From: Ursus arctos
Lineage: Eukaryota; Chordata; Mammalia; Carnivora; Ursidae
Assembly: GCF_023065955.2 (NCBI RefSeq)
Contig: NW_026622952.1
Coordinates: 35,909,813-35,973,812, forward strand
DNA: 64,000 bases
Reading direction: 5' to 3'
Of this stretch, positions 10,361 to 21,661 are shown piece by piece (the first letter of the stretch is position 1; each line of letters opens with the position of its first letter). Under the pieces are notes generated by a model. It was not told the origin of the DNA, ran no database searches, and was given only the letters and a program-made list of their open reading frames with translations. Both the position numbers and the translations under genes were made by a program.

Positions 10361-10945
10361 TACCCTATGACCCAGCAATTGCACTACTAGGTATTTACCC
10401 CAAAGTACAAATGTAGTGATCCAAACGGGCGCCCACCCCAATGTTTATAGCAGCAATGTCCACAATAGCCAAACTATGGAAAGAACCCACATGTCCATCA
10501 ATGGATGAATGGATAAAGAGGGTGTGGTACATATATACAATGAAATATTACTCAGCCATCAAAAAATGAAATCTTGCCATTTGCAATGATGTGGATGGAA
10601 CCATAGTGTATTATGCTAACCAAAATAAGTCAGAGAAAGACAAATACCATATGATTTCACTCATATGTGGAATTTAAGAAACAAAACAGATAAACACAGG
10701 GGAAGGGAAGAAAAATAAAATAAGACAAAAACAGAGAGGGAAGCAAACCATAAGAGACTCTTAACTCTAGGGAACAAACAGGGTTGCTGTAGGGGAGGTG
10801 GGTGGGGGGATGGGGTAACGGGGTGATGGGCATTAAGGAGGACACGTGACGTAATGAGCACTGGGTGTTATACGCAACTGATGAATTGCTAAACTCTACC
10901 TGGAATCTAATAATACACTATATGTTAACTAACTTGAATTTACAT
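10361..10945 (+). mobile_element. L1, 5'-truncated
   Basis: L1 ORF2 end and 3' UTR, recognisable from CCCAGCAATTGCACTACTAG through GAGCACTGGGTGTTATAC. It is joined without a gap to the SINE half at its 5' side. Confidence 0.85.
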
Positions 10946-11031
10946 TAAAAAACAAAAACCAAAGCAAAGTTAGAGCAATTCCTTAAACTCCTGGCAAAAA
11001 TTTGTATTCTTACAAAATAAATTACAAATGG
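10911..11031. repeat. Inverted repeat, right arm
   Basis: Partner of 9704-9836. Here the unplaced sequence follows an L1 3' end and runs into an (AAAAC)n tract at 11051-11081, as expected of an L1 3' transduction. Confidence 0.75.
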
Positions 11032-11050
11032 ATATTCTACTTCTGGCATT

Positions 11051-11081
11051 AAAACAAAACAAAACAAAACAAAACAAAACA
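11051..11081 (+). repeat. (AAAAC)n microsatellite
   Basis: Six AAAAC units, probably an evolved poly-A tail of the preceding insertion. Confidence 0.85.
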
Positions 11082-11155
11082 CCCATCATTTCTTACTGGG
11101 CCTCTGCTTTTCTTCAAGTGAGCTCTTCTGTTGAACTTTCTGTACCGAACCGCAG

Positions 11156-11168
11156 CCACCAGAGGGCA
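11156..11168 (+). promoter_or_regulatory. CTCF-like motif CCACCAGAGGGCA
   Basis: Strong match by eye to the CTCF core (CCASNAGRGGGCR), in a short non-repeat island between two L1 3' ends in the CENPU-ACSL1 interval. Function is not shown. Confidence 0.45.
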
Positions 11169-11236
11169 GACGAAGACGGGACCTGCAAGTTTGAAAATGT
11201 AACTGGAGACTAGAGCTCGCATTTTCAGATGTTGTA

Positions 11237-11515
11237 AGAAACAAGACAGATGAACACAGGGGAAGGGAAGAAAAATAAAATAAGATAAAAACAGAGGGGC
11301 ACGCAAGCCATAAGAGACTCTTAACTCTAGGAAACAAACTGAGGGCTGCTGGAGGGGAGGTGGGTGGGGGTGGGGTAACTGGGTGACGGACACTAAGGAG
11401 GCATGTGATGTGATGAGCACTGGGTGTTCTATGCAACTGATGAGTCATTGACCTCTACCTCTGAAACTAATAATATACTATATGTTAATTGATTTTAAAC
11501 AAAAATTTTTTAAAA
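11237..11515 (+). mobile_element. L1 3' end
   Basis: Same family as 10361-10945, roughly 85-90% alike over the shared 3' UTR (TAAGAGACTCTTAACTCTAG), including the G-rich tract. No clear target-site duplication seen. Confidence 0.8.
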
Positions 11516-12890
11516 GTCTGTTCAAGATTAGTAAGACTACATATCTTAACTACCTGTTGCTCAACTCATTTTTCCTTGCCCTCTATCATCTCTCAGCCTC
11601 ATTCCTGTACGTTTCCCTGAAGGCAAAGGGTGTACTTTTCTATTATGGAAAATACAGAAAATAATTTCTTTCGTAAATTTTCTTCTTGTGTTTTTTAACT
11701 TCCTGCAGCACCTACTAATTAATGGGTGCACAGGAATAACCCACTAACCTTGGCCGTTCTCTTCAGGAAGAAACTCAAGTCGTTATCTGTTTTAAACAGA
11801 CCAACTGCTCCACGTCTGTGAGTGTGACACTGGGAAACTACCCAAAAACGTCCCAGGAGGGCAAGGCCAGGGCGAGGAAGGAGGAGACCTCCACTCGGAT
11901 GTTCCCTTTCAGAGAAAGAGGAAATAAAACACAGAAAGGAAGTTTTATTCGGTGTATTTTGAAGTTGGAAGGCAGAGAGATTTTTCCGTAGTGGCAAACT
12001 GCAATGACGTCAGGTCCCTCCGTGTGTCACAAGCTCGCTGGCATTTCCCTGGCTCCGAGCCGCCACTGCTGAACTTATTCGCTCTGCCACCAACGTCCTA
12101 CTTTTTCCAGACCTAACTGGCACCGCTCCTCGCCAAGCTGAGATCGCATGGCTAATAGGTCTGACCACTGCATCTCGACCGGCCATGTCACATGCTTCGA
12201 ATTCCATTCCCGGCTCCCCGCAGGGCTGCATCTGGTGCAGGAACCCTGGCAGGAGCATTCTAGCAAAATCCAGGGTTTCTCCGGCCAGCAAATCGCTGAT
12301 TCCGACCTGCAGAGGAATTCGTTTTATAACTCAAACTTGTAAAAGGGACACATGACCACATAAGCAGAGAAAGAGAAATGAAAGAAAGCTCCACAGGAAG
12401 AGATTTTCGTAAGAAAATAAGAGAAAATTTCTGCAGTAGAAAATTGTCTCCATGATTCACTTTCAAGCTGTGGTCAAAAAAAAAAAAAGTTTCTTAAAAC
12501 AGTTTTCATCCTTGTAACGACCTTGCTCACTCTGACAGGACTTTTGAGTGGCCTGACAGCACTCACAGTTGTGCAGCTGACTTTGTTCCCAGAGCTCAGG
12601 GCAGCTGGCGCCCTTACCTCAAGGATACTTTTCTGCTCAGTCGAGAACGGAATAGTAAAAGTGCCATCAGCCAGACAACCTCAGGTCAGACAGGCTTCCC
12701 TCTCAAACCCCTACGTAACATAAAAACCTTTTTTCTGGAACCTTCTGTAGGAGTAAACAGCTCCCACACACACACACCCTCTGGCTGCCACCCTGTGTCT
12801 CACAAGCCAGCTCACTCACCTCTTTAACCTTGTCACTTAGCATAAAGAAAATCATTACCAACTCACACCACTGCCAGGACACATGACTGA
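11516..12890. other. Intergenic, nothing firm
   Basis: No gene. One palindromic CRE motif TGACGTCA at 12005-12012 lies in a moderately CpG-containing stretch (12000-12300). Function unknown. Confidence 0.45.
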
Positions 12891-12899
12891 CTCTTTATT

Positions 12900-13560
12900 T
12901 CCTGGGCTTGGAAAATAGGAGAAGACTTCCTAGAGGAAGCGGCATCTACCTACAATCTAATTGGAATAAAGGAATAGGAGTCAGCTAGGCCAGGGTAAGA
13001 CAGTGCTCTAGGGAGAGAGCATGTGCAAAGGCCCAGTGGTGAGCGAAGTGGGATACATTCTGGAAGCTAGAATACATTCAGTGTGGCTGGAACAGGGTTG
13101 GGGAGGTGGCAAAAGATGAGGCTAGGGACACACGCAAGGGTCCTCCAGTTCCTTGCTCCTCAAAGTGTCGTGCACAGACCAGCAGCATTGGCATTCCCTG
13201 AGGGGCCTATTCAAAATGTACAATTTCAGGCCCAATTCCAAATTTATTGAATCCAAATCTACGTTTTAAGATCCCCAAGGGAGCTGATGCACAATAAATC
13301 CGGAGAAGCCCTCCTCAAAGTGTATTAAGCAGTTCAGACTTAGGAGCAACAGGAACTTTCTGACCGATAACACGGGGGAACCATGTGATAAGACTCGTGA
13401 TTTAGAAACTTCATCCTTGCTGCAAAGTGGAGGAAGAGAGGGTGAGTCAGCAGAGACCCATATAGAGATATGGAGGCCAGTTAAGAGGCTGGTGTAGTTG
13501 TCCCGGCGAGAGATGGCTGCCACCCTGACTGGGCAGCAGGGATGGGGGGTGGGGAGTGGA
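12900..13560 (-). mobile_element. L2 LINE fragment, antisense, interrupted
   Basis: ATGTGCAAAGGCCCAGTGG and AGAGGCTGGTGTAGTTGTCC match the reverse complement of the L2 reverse-transcriptase end. MER5A-like sequence interrupts it. Confidence 0.55.
13165..13310 (-). mobile_element. MER5A-like DNA transposon
   Basis: AGACCAGCAGCATTGGCATT and AATCCAAATCTACGTTTTAA are recognisable in antisense. Confidence 0.6.
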
Positions 13561-14864
13561 CACAGCTGATGGGCGATGGGAGAACGCATCCACAAGACAG
13601 TGGTGGTGGGCGGAATTCCTCCCAGGTGCAGGGCCCACTGCCCACGCGGCCGGGGAGCAGGCGTGAGCTCCAGGGCGGGGAAGGCAGTATCAGTGGGTGT
13701 GGGAAAGCACAGGCTCTTAAGGGAGAGTCCCTCTGTGTCTGCACATGTTACTTAGCGCAGAATGCGAGCAAACCGGTTCCACGCATGCCTCACACGTGTC
13801 CCATCCAGTGCCTGGTGCTTAGGTACCCCTGTGGCAGGGTCCTCCCCCCCACCCCTGCCATGACTCACCCTCCGATATTAACAGGCCACATGCAAAGCAG
13901 GAAGTCTGCCTCGAGTCCTGGGGGGGATGTCCAGTAGCCTTACTATTTAGCAAGGACAATTTCTGTAAGGGAAATTTGACAGTCAAAACCATCCCCCCTC
14001 CCCTCGTTAGAAATCGCAACAAAAGTGAGTGACAAAGAACTTACATAGAAAATATATTTGTGACAAACCCCTGCTTCTGGCCAAAACAGTACGTCTCGCT
14101 ACCTTCAGGAACAGGGCTGAGGAGCAGAAGTCATCCCGTAAGACTTCTACCATTTGAGCAAGTCAACAGAGTGGAGTTAAAAGTCAAAAAGGAAAAATGT
14201 GGGTTTCTTTTTACGCCAAGTAGATGGATAATACGTAAGGTGGGTCGATTTCCCAATGTCTCGTGCTGAGTGAGGAAGCGCGTTCCGATTTGGGGATCTC
14301 CTCCGGGCCCCAGTGGTGAAAGGGGCCACCCTGGGGGACCTCACATCTGCAGGCTCGCGCTAACCGGGAGCTGCTCTCTCTCCGCTCCGGGTGCTGAGGC
14401 TGCTCCCGCTGAGACGGATGGACAAATGGTCTCGTGCAGGCAGACTGTGGCCACAGCCACTCTCCAGGCTAGATGCCGACGGGGCTCGAGGCAGCGGAAC
14501 GGGAGGGACGCTCAGTCCAACAGCCCCAGGGTCCTTGCCTCTCAAGCTGCCGCCAGGGCCTTCTGCCCTCTGTTCACCTGCCGCGGCAGGTAACTGGGAC
14601 AGGCTGGCCTGCTTCTCTTCTGCTGGTGCTGCCGTGAAAAAAAACAATTGCCAGAAATATGGATGAAAATTCGAGAGTCCACAGCATCGACCCACCTCCA
14701 CTTTGTGCATTACAGTGGAGAGATTGGGGGCACCTGGGGACTGGCTAACGAAGGAAATTTGTCCAGCATGGTGATGGGCATCACACCATGGAGGGGAAGG
14801 CACAGCAAAAAAGGTGATCCAGGCACAAGAAATCATGCAGTGGGAAAATTCAGGGCTAGTTAGC
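13561..14864. other. Intergenic, GC-richer, no supported gene
   Basis: CpG frequency rises around 14270-14600 but falls short of a clear island. A 256-codon open frame (14360-15130, minus) has no recognisable domain and runs into L2 sequence. Confidence 0.5.
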
Positions 14865-16165
14865 GGATCTTCCTGACTTTCCAGGAGCCCACGTCCCCAC
14901 TCGCTCCCAACGGGCTTCTGTCCTCCCTGCTCTGCTGGAACACTTATGTCCAGAATTGTCACCATGGCAGAATCCAGCAGACATTCCTCTGTCCCCACCA
15001 CATTCCACCTTTCAACAGCATATGACATAACTGATCCCCTCCCTCCCTGAAACTTTTCTCTCTTGGCTTCTGGGACACCACGTGCTTGCTTGCCCACCCT
15101 CCCCCATGGGAGGTAATTCTCAGTCCCCATTGCTGGCTCCTTAATTCCCTTTCAAATATGCAAGGCTGGTTCTGTCTTGGGACCTCCTCTATTTCCCATT
15201 TAGATTTTCTGGTTCCCCAGGTTACCTGGCAAAGTCTCTTTGACCTTCTGTATGCTGCTGACTCGCCAATGTGTTCTCTCCAACCTGACGGTCTTCTGAA
15301 CCACAGCCTCCTGTCTAACTTCATGGGCTTGTCTAGCAGGCACCTCAAATAGAAACTGTCCAAATTCGACCTCCCACTTGCCTCCCCCAAAACCCCTGCG
15401 AGTCTTCCCAGCTCAGTGAGTGCAGCTGCACATCTCCCCAACGGAGCTCACGCCCCGATCCCTCCCTTTCCCTGGTTCCCCACGTGCAGTGGTTCCACCC
15501 CCAGCCCCTTTCTTATCTCCACTGCCACCAACCTGGTTCAAGCCGCCACCATGCACCACACTGTCCTTGTGTGGTCTCCGTGCTTCTTCTCTGATCCCTC
15601 TGTGGCAGCCGGGAGTAGTCCTTGACAAAGGTAATTCAGGGAATGTTAGTCCTTGCCTCGAAACCCCTCATTGGTTTCCTCCTGAACCCAGAGTAACACC
15701 CAGATTCCTTTCTGGTAATCTGGTCCTCCTTCTCTAACTTTTTCCAGTACTACACTTGCCCTCGCTTATGATGCTCTAGCCTCACTCGCTTTCTTCCGGG
15801 TCCTGGAATACCTCACATGCTTTCCCACCTCAGGGCCTTTGCACTCATGATTCTGCTTTTTGAACTCTTTCCCCAAACCTTGTGAGGACGGTTCCCCTTC
15901 CTCATTCTTCAGGTTATCACAAGTGTCACCTCCTCAAAGGGACCTTCTCTGACCCCAACACTTAAAACAATACTCTCTCAGTTGCTTTTTTCAAAGCACC
16001 CATCACAATCTGAACTCATCCGTTTGCTTTTGTGTGTATGGTCCGTCCTCTCCGTGTTACAAAGTGAGCCTCCGCAGGGCAAGGATCTTGTCTGCTGCGC
16101 TCACCGCTGTGGCCCCACGGCACAGAACCGTGCCTGGCACTTAGCAGACAGTAAACACGTAATTG
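14865..16165 (+). mobile_element. L2 LINE, long 3' fragment
   Basis: About 1.3 kb in order: TTTCAACAGCATATGACATA, TATGCTGCTGACTCGCCAAT, CTCAGGGCCTTTGCACTCA, GTGCCTGGCACTTAGCAGAC. This covers the end of the reverse-transcriptase region to near the 3' end. Confidence 0.8.
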
Positions 16166-16930
16166 GGGACTCACCCCCTAAGGGGTCTCTATGAGGACTG
16201 AACGGGGACATGCGTAAGGAATGAACACGGCATCACACAGGAGTGTAGCACAGAGTACTCCCTAGTATAATCCCGCAGCTGCTACGACCCGCATCGCTGA
16301 GGACTTCTAGAACTTCTCTGAGGCATCTCATGAACGGCTGTATGCCTGCAACACAGCCTCACACACATTTTCCTCTAAAACAGTGGCTGGTTCTACCAAA
16401 CTTTTAGTCCTCGACGGACCGGGGTTACCAACACCACAGAGAGCAACTGTATTTAATTTTTGATAAGCCATAAAACCAGCACAAAACTGTGGGAAGTGGT
16501 ATTAGGCCCTGCTGTGACAAAGAACAATCCAGGACAGGAGTCAAAACCATTCGTCCTGACGCTTAGAGGCAGAAGCGGTAGCACTGAGAAAGGACGCTCA
16601 CGGCGGAAGGCGGACGAGAAGAAACGTCCACACCACGAGGCTGAAAGCTCAGTTCCAGCTTCCGGCCTGTCCGGGGCTGTGACATTGGCCATGTCACACG
16701 TGTGCTTTGATTTCCTCATTGGAAAATGGGGACAGCAGTAGCATTTGGCTCCAGGGTGGTAACGTGAAGTGGGTCATCCGGGTAAAATGCTAAGAATAGC
16801 GCCTGGCCTGTGGCAACATTGGATGCATTTCAGTTATTATGATGAGTCTTCCAAGTAATCGAAAAAAGTGGGAGGCAAAAGCATTTGCCAAATGCCAAAT
16901 ATAGTGAAAACAAGCTGCCTTTCTGCGTTT
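16166..16930. other. Intergenic, nothing recognised
   Basis: No gene or clear repeat beyond possible MIR-like traces near 16680-16860. Confidence 0.4.
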
Positions 16931-16946
16931 AGATCTAGAGTGCGGG

Positions 16947-17155
16947 TGGCGCCTGGGTGGCTCAGTTGTTTAGCGTCTGCCTTCGGCTCAGGGCGTGATC
17001 CCGGGGTTCTGGGATCGAGCCCCACATCAGGCTCCTCTGCTGGGAGCCTGCTTCTTCCTCTCCCACTCCCCCTGCTTGTGCTCCCTCTCTCACTGGCTGT
17101 CTCTCTCTCTCTCTCTGTCATTAATAAATAAATAAAATCTTAAAAAAAAAAAAAA
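16947..17155 (+). mobile_element. CAN SINE
   Basis: Flanked by a 16-bp duplication with two differences (16931-16946, AGATCTAGAGTGCGGG; 17156-17171). Confidence 0.95.
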
Positions 17156-17528
17156 AGATCTAGAATGTGGGTGTGTCACGGTGGGGGGGCGCAGGGAGGG
17201 GCAGGACGGGCTGTTAGGGGGGCAGAGAGACGACTGTGGTTTCAGCATTACCCTGTTCACGCCTCCTCGCTCCTCATCTGTGGGGAGAGGCCTGCTCTCT
17301 GGCTGCTCCTGAGAGAAGCCTAACACGCAGGGGGTCTGCACAGAAGAGAAGACTGCCTCACCCCGAGTCAACCATCGTCTTCTGTCCCGGCTGGGCTTGA
17401 GCCCCAGACCACCGGGCTCTGGAGGTGTGGTCTGCTTTGTGGGAAGAGTGCCACGGGGTATCTACTGCTGTTAAACAGGCTCGGACCCCAAACAGTGCAC
17501 CATGGCAGTTAAGAACTGAAAGACGGTG

Positions 17529-17730
17529 GGGCGCCTGGGTAGCACAGTCGTTAAGCATGTGCCTTCGGCTCAGGGCGTGATCCCAGCGTTCTGGGATCGA
17601 GTCCCACATCAGGCTCCTCAGCTGGGAGCCTGCTTCTTCCTCTCCCACTCCCCCTGCTTGTGTTCCCTCTCTCGCTGGCCTTCTCTCTCTCTGTGAAATA
17701 AATAAATAAAATCTTTAAAAAAAAAAAAAA
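17529..17730 (+). mobile_element. CAN SINE, young subfamily
   Basis: Perfect 18-bp duplication AAGAACTGAAAGACGGTG (17511-17528 and 17731-17748). Confidence 0.97.
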
Positions 17731-17748
17731 AAGAACTGAAAGACGGTG

Positions 17749-18950
17749 TTTGGGGATTAATATCCAGAATATATAAAGAACACGTACAGATCAATAAAAC
17801 ACATGAACAACTCAGTTTGTAAGAATAGGCAAAGGACTTGAAGACACACTTCTCCAAAGATGATATGCAAATGACCAGTAAGCCCAGGAAAGGATGCTCG
17901 CCCTTACGAATCATCACGGAAACGCAAAGCAAAACCACAGTGAGATACCACTTCACGCCCATCAGGATGTGTGTCATGACAAACACAGAAACCGGCCAGA
18001 GAGGACGTTTACAGACGGCATGTAGAGAAACTGGAACCATTGTGCTCTGTTCGTGACAATGTCAAGTGAGGCAGCCGCTGGGGCAAACGAGATGGCAAAT
18101 CCTCAACAAATTCTGCATAAAATTACCATATACATGATCAGCAATCCCACTTCTAGGTACATACACAGAAGAATTGGAAGCAGGGACTAAAACAGATATT
18201 TGTACACCCGTGTTCACAGCAGTATTACTCTCGATAGCGAAAAGATATGAACAACTCGAATGTCCATCAACAAATGGATGGATAAAGAAAATGTGGTCTG
18301 TGCCTACCATGGACTATTATTCAGCCCTAAAAAGGAAGGAAATGAGGTGATGGGTACTAAGGAGGGCACGTGTGGTGATGAGCACTGGGTGTTACACGCA
18401 ACTACTGAATCATGAACATTACGTCAAAAACTCATGATGTACTACGTGCTGACTAACTGAACATAAGAAAACAAAAAAGATGAAAGGAAATTAGTAAGAG
18501 TGTAACAAAGAGTATATACATTTTCCTCCAAAAAGGCCAGAGGTCATTACTTTGAATTTGTAATGCAGGAAATATAATCTTGGCACAATAAATTGGCCTG
18601 GCACTAAATAAAATTTACTATCATAATAAAAAAATAAATAAAATAAAATAGAAAGGAAGGAAACCCTGACCCATGCTACAACACGGGTGAACCTGGAGGA
18701 CATTATAAGTGAGATCACCAGTCCCAAAGAAGATACACTGCAGGATTTACCTGCAGCGGGATTCACAGAGACGGCGAGGACAACGGTGGCTGCCAGGGGC
18801 TGGGGAGAGGAGGGAATGGATGTTACCGTGTGATGAGCAGAGTTTCCGTTTCGCAGGATGAAGAGAGTTCCGTGGACAGATGGCACTGACGGTTGCACAA
18901 CGGTGTGAACACACTTAATGCCTCTGAACTGTGCTTAAAAATAATGAAGC
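17749..18950 (+). mobile_element. Old L1 3' part, split by a younger insertion
   Basis: ORF2 end (AGGACTTGAAGACACACTTC, GAGATACCACTTCACGCCC) to 18342, continuing at 18664 to the 3' UTR (GAACACACTTAATGCCTCTG). Confidence 0.8.
18343..18651 (+). mobile_element. Younger L1 3' end with probable 3' transduction
   Basis: L1 3' end to about 18475, then some 150 bp of non-L1 sequence carrying AATAAA and an A-rich tail. Both lie inside one perfect 12-bp duplication AAAGGAAGGAAA (18331-18342 and 18652-18663). Confidence 0.8.
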
Positions 18951-18952
18951 TG

Positions 18953-19130
18953 AGGGGCACCTGGGTGGCTCAGTTGGTTAAGCGTCTGCCTTTGGCTCAG
19001 GTGGTGACCTCGGGGTCCTGGGTCCCATGTCAGGCTCCCTGCTCAGCAGGGCGTCTGCTTCTTCCTCTCCCTCTGTCCCTGCCCCTCACTCATGCGCTCT
19101 CTCTCTCAAATAAATAAAATCTTTAAAAAA
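18953..19130 (+). mobile_element. CAN SINE
   Basis: Typical head and CT-rich middle. Possible AAAATAATGAAG-like flanks, not exact. Confidence 0.9.
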
Positions 19131-19133
19131 AAT

Positions 19134-19994
19134 AAAGATACATTTTATGTGTGTTTTAGCACTTTTTTTTTAAAGGATAAAATCCAGCATGAACATCAAC
19201 CTCATTACAAGAGAAGCTTTGTTCAAAATTGCAGGTATTTGTTCACATGAGATTTAACGAACACCTACTGGTTTGCAAGCCGTGTTGGGTGCTAAGGGAG
19301 GGAAAAGAAAGGTCATGCCCAGAGCGCAGACACTCACGCTCCCTCCACTCAGGGGAAGAGGAAGAGAAAGGGGAGACGAGGACAGACAAGATAAGGAGTG
19401 TATCAACTCAAACAAAAGGCAGAACGAATTCGGAGCCTCACCAGAGAGATGCCAACAGGGCTTGAGCTTTAGAGGGAAAAACCAACATCTCCACACCAAA
19501 CACGAGATTTAAAGGGAGGGAGGCGGGGATTTCACCACCACAGACTATGTAAGGCACTGGGGGCTCACTGAAGAACACCTGCAGAACAGGAAATTTTACA
19601 ATGATAGTGTAGCGTGGAAACCAGAGGAAAAGGAAAAAGTTGGCTGCTATAAATGAGACAGCTTCTAAAACAGTGCTTAGTAAGAGAATTACTAAAATAC
19701 ACAGAATTAAACCTGCCACAGAACCACCAACCACAGCCAACGTCTCTGGAAACAGAGCTTCCCAGCAAAGAATTTGCATTTCTAAGAATATCCACATTAT
19801 TCACACCATGATTTTCTTCTGCACAACATAGCGGTGCTGTTGCCAGAGAACATGGCCGGAGGCCCCAGGTCACCCCACGTGGGTGTCAGGGAAGTTGTGG
19901 GGAGGGCGAGGCCGGGGGCCCTTCCTGCTCTGCGCTCACGCACATCCAAGGCTGTCCCACACATCACCCCTGACGTGAAAAGAGAGGCCTTCAC
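19134..19994. other. Sequence downstream of ACSL1
   Basis: No gene or clear repeat seen between the last SINE and the predicted ACSL1 cleavage region. Confidence 0.5.
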
Positions 19995-21520
19995 TCACTT
20001 GAAATGCAGAAATATTTATTTTGGTTTCCTTCATTGTTTTTGGAAATTATGTTTTGGTTTATAAAACATAGAAATAGCCAACACTTAAAGCAAACATTCA
20101 AAACCCCAAAGTGACAAATTATTGACTTTTTCTGCAATTAAGAATATACATATGAAGTTAGGCTACCAAATAGTGTTACTACGATGGCCGTTCTTCAGTG
20201 CCAACCCTGTTGTGCTTGTTAATACATGTACTCTCACAAACCCCAAACCAACTTCTTTCAGTGTATAAATGACAACTTAATTCAGTCACACGTGGCAAAG
20301 ATTTGCAGTAAAGTGAAATGCAGCTAATTTCCCAAATTAACTTTTTTTTAAAAAAAGATCCCTTGAGAAGTTAATCCCAGAAAATGAGTTTTCCAGATTT
20401 CTACATCCTAGAATTTTGGCTTATCAAACACATTTCATAAAAATCAGGTAGCATTGTAAGAGCATTTTTGTTTATTACTGTCCATTTCAGTAAGTATCCA
20501 AGTATAGCTATTCCCTTAATAGGTTTAAAGACATGCCCTGCCTGAGAATTTATTTGGGGGTGGAAAAAGCCAGTTAATCACAACTCAATCTTTTGATATG
20601 AAAACCACATTAAAAATCCGTTGGCCATCACAAAGAATGACTGGTTCGGCGGAGATAAAGGGGCCAGTTCGTTAGGCGTCATAGCTGAGCAAGGTCGATC
20701 CAGGTAATTATTTCCTTCTTGAAATGCGTGTCTTCACTGCAGAGTCTAAGGCAGATGTTTTCATAACCCTGGGAAGGACGGTGGGGAGGGAATCGGCTCT
20801 GGAGAAGAGGGTCTGAGAACATTCTGCTCCCTGGGCGCCAGAATCCTCTCGCTCAGGTGAGCAGCCATGCATCCGAGACTCAAGGTCTGTGCTGAGTTGG
20901 ATCTGTTCTCTTCTTCGCCGGGAAGCTTCTGCTCCCACAGGACAACAGGGCCTGCACAGAAGCGCAGCCGCTCTGGGCCCCAGCTGCAGAAGGCTCATCG
21001 GAGAGCCGTGTAAGGCGGGGAAGGGAAGGAGGAAGGGGTCAAAAAAGAATCTCTGGTCCACTTGTGATGTTCTCCAGCCGGGACAGTTCTTGTTTTTAAG
21101 GGACAGCTTCCCTCCAGTGCACAGTACTTTCCAGAGCAGCAGACAACTGCAGAATTTGCAGCAAGTAGTGGACATCCCAGAAATAGCCAAGTCCTCATCC
21201 CTTGGTTAGAAAAACAGGGAGACAGAAGTTTCCACCCCTCCCTTTTTTTTAACTGAGGAAGTCTCAAATAACTTAGCACGTGGGTAGTCTCCCCTTTACG
21301 ATTTTAAGGCTCATTTTGGAAATTGTGTATCACCATAAACATGGTCTGCAACAGGAGGTGACTGTAAGGCAGTGTTCTGTTTCCTCGAATATTCCTATGA
21401 CGAGAACCCCGAATGCACAAGTCGAACGCGGACGCTCCCTTTCCTACGCGCGCTCTAGTCAAAATCACCAACGTGAAGGCCATAAGCAGGGACTGTGGAG
21501 GCCTGGGTTTCTTCCTCGCA
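19995..21520 (-). other. ACSL1: ACSL1 3' untranslated region
   Basis: About 1.5 kb follow the stop codon without an intron. I end the UTR just past an AATAAA hexamer on the minus strand (plus-strand 20015-20020). The length agrees with the roughly 1.5-kb human 3' UTR as I recall it. No SINE or L1 interrupts it. The exact cleavage base is inferred. Confidence 0.75.
20015..20020 (-). terminator. ACSL1: ACSL1 polyadenylation signal AATAAA
   Basis: A canonical AATAAA on the minus strand lies 1.5 kb past the ACSL1 stop codon and is followed by T- and G-containing sequence. Cleavage would be expected 10-30 nt further, near 19990-20005. Other hexamers nearer the stop were not excluded. Confidence 0.6.
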
Positions 21521-21661
21521 TTACACTTTGATGGTGGAATAAAGTTCATCTATCTGTGACCTGAAATAATTCCGAAGCTCTGGCCGTTTCGCCTTCATTG
21601 TTGGGGTCAGGAGCCCGTTGTCAATAGAAAATAATTCAGGGTGGAGACTAATACCTTTGAC
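21521..21661 (-). CDS. ACSL1: ACSL1 exon 21, coding part with stop
   Basis: This exon holds 46 codons plus TAA (stop at 21523-21521), residues about 653-698. It begins after a CTGCAG acceptor in phase 0. It carries the C-terminal TPTMK segment whose lysine takes part in adenylation in the AMP-forming synthetase family, and ends STIKV like human ACSL1. Confidence 0.96.
   Translation of the reverse strand, partial: VKGISLHPELFSIDNGLLTPTMKAKRPELRNYFRSQIDELYSTIKV

Noticed and set aside
10657..11448. Proline/leucine-rich minus-strand frames with shared wording
   Set aside because: They are antisense readings of two related L1 3' UTRs, which explains their similarity.
14360..15130. 256-codon open frame on the minus strand, the longest in the window
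   Set aside because: No domain, no promoter or splice context, mixed low-information residues, and its upstream half lies in antisense L2 sequence. GC-richness explains the openness.
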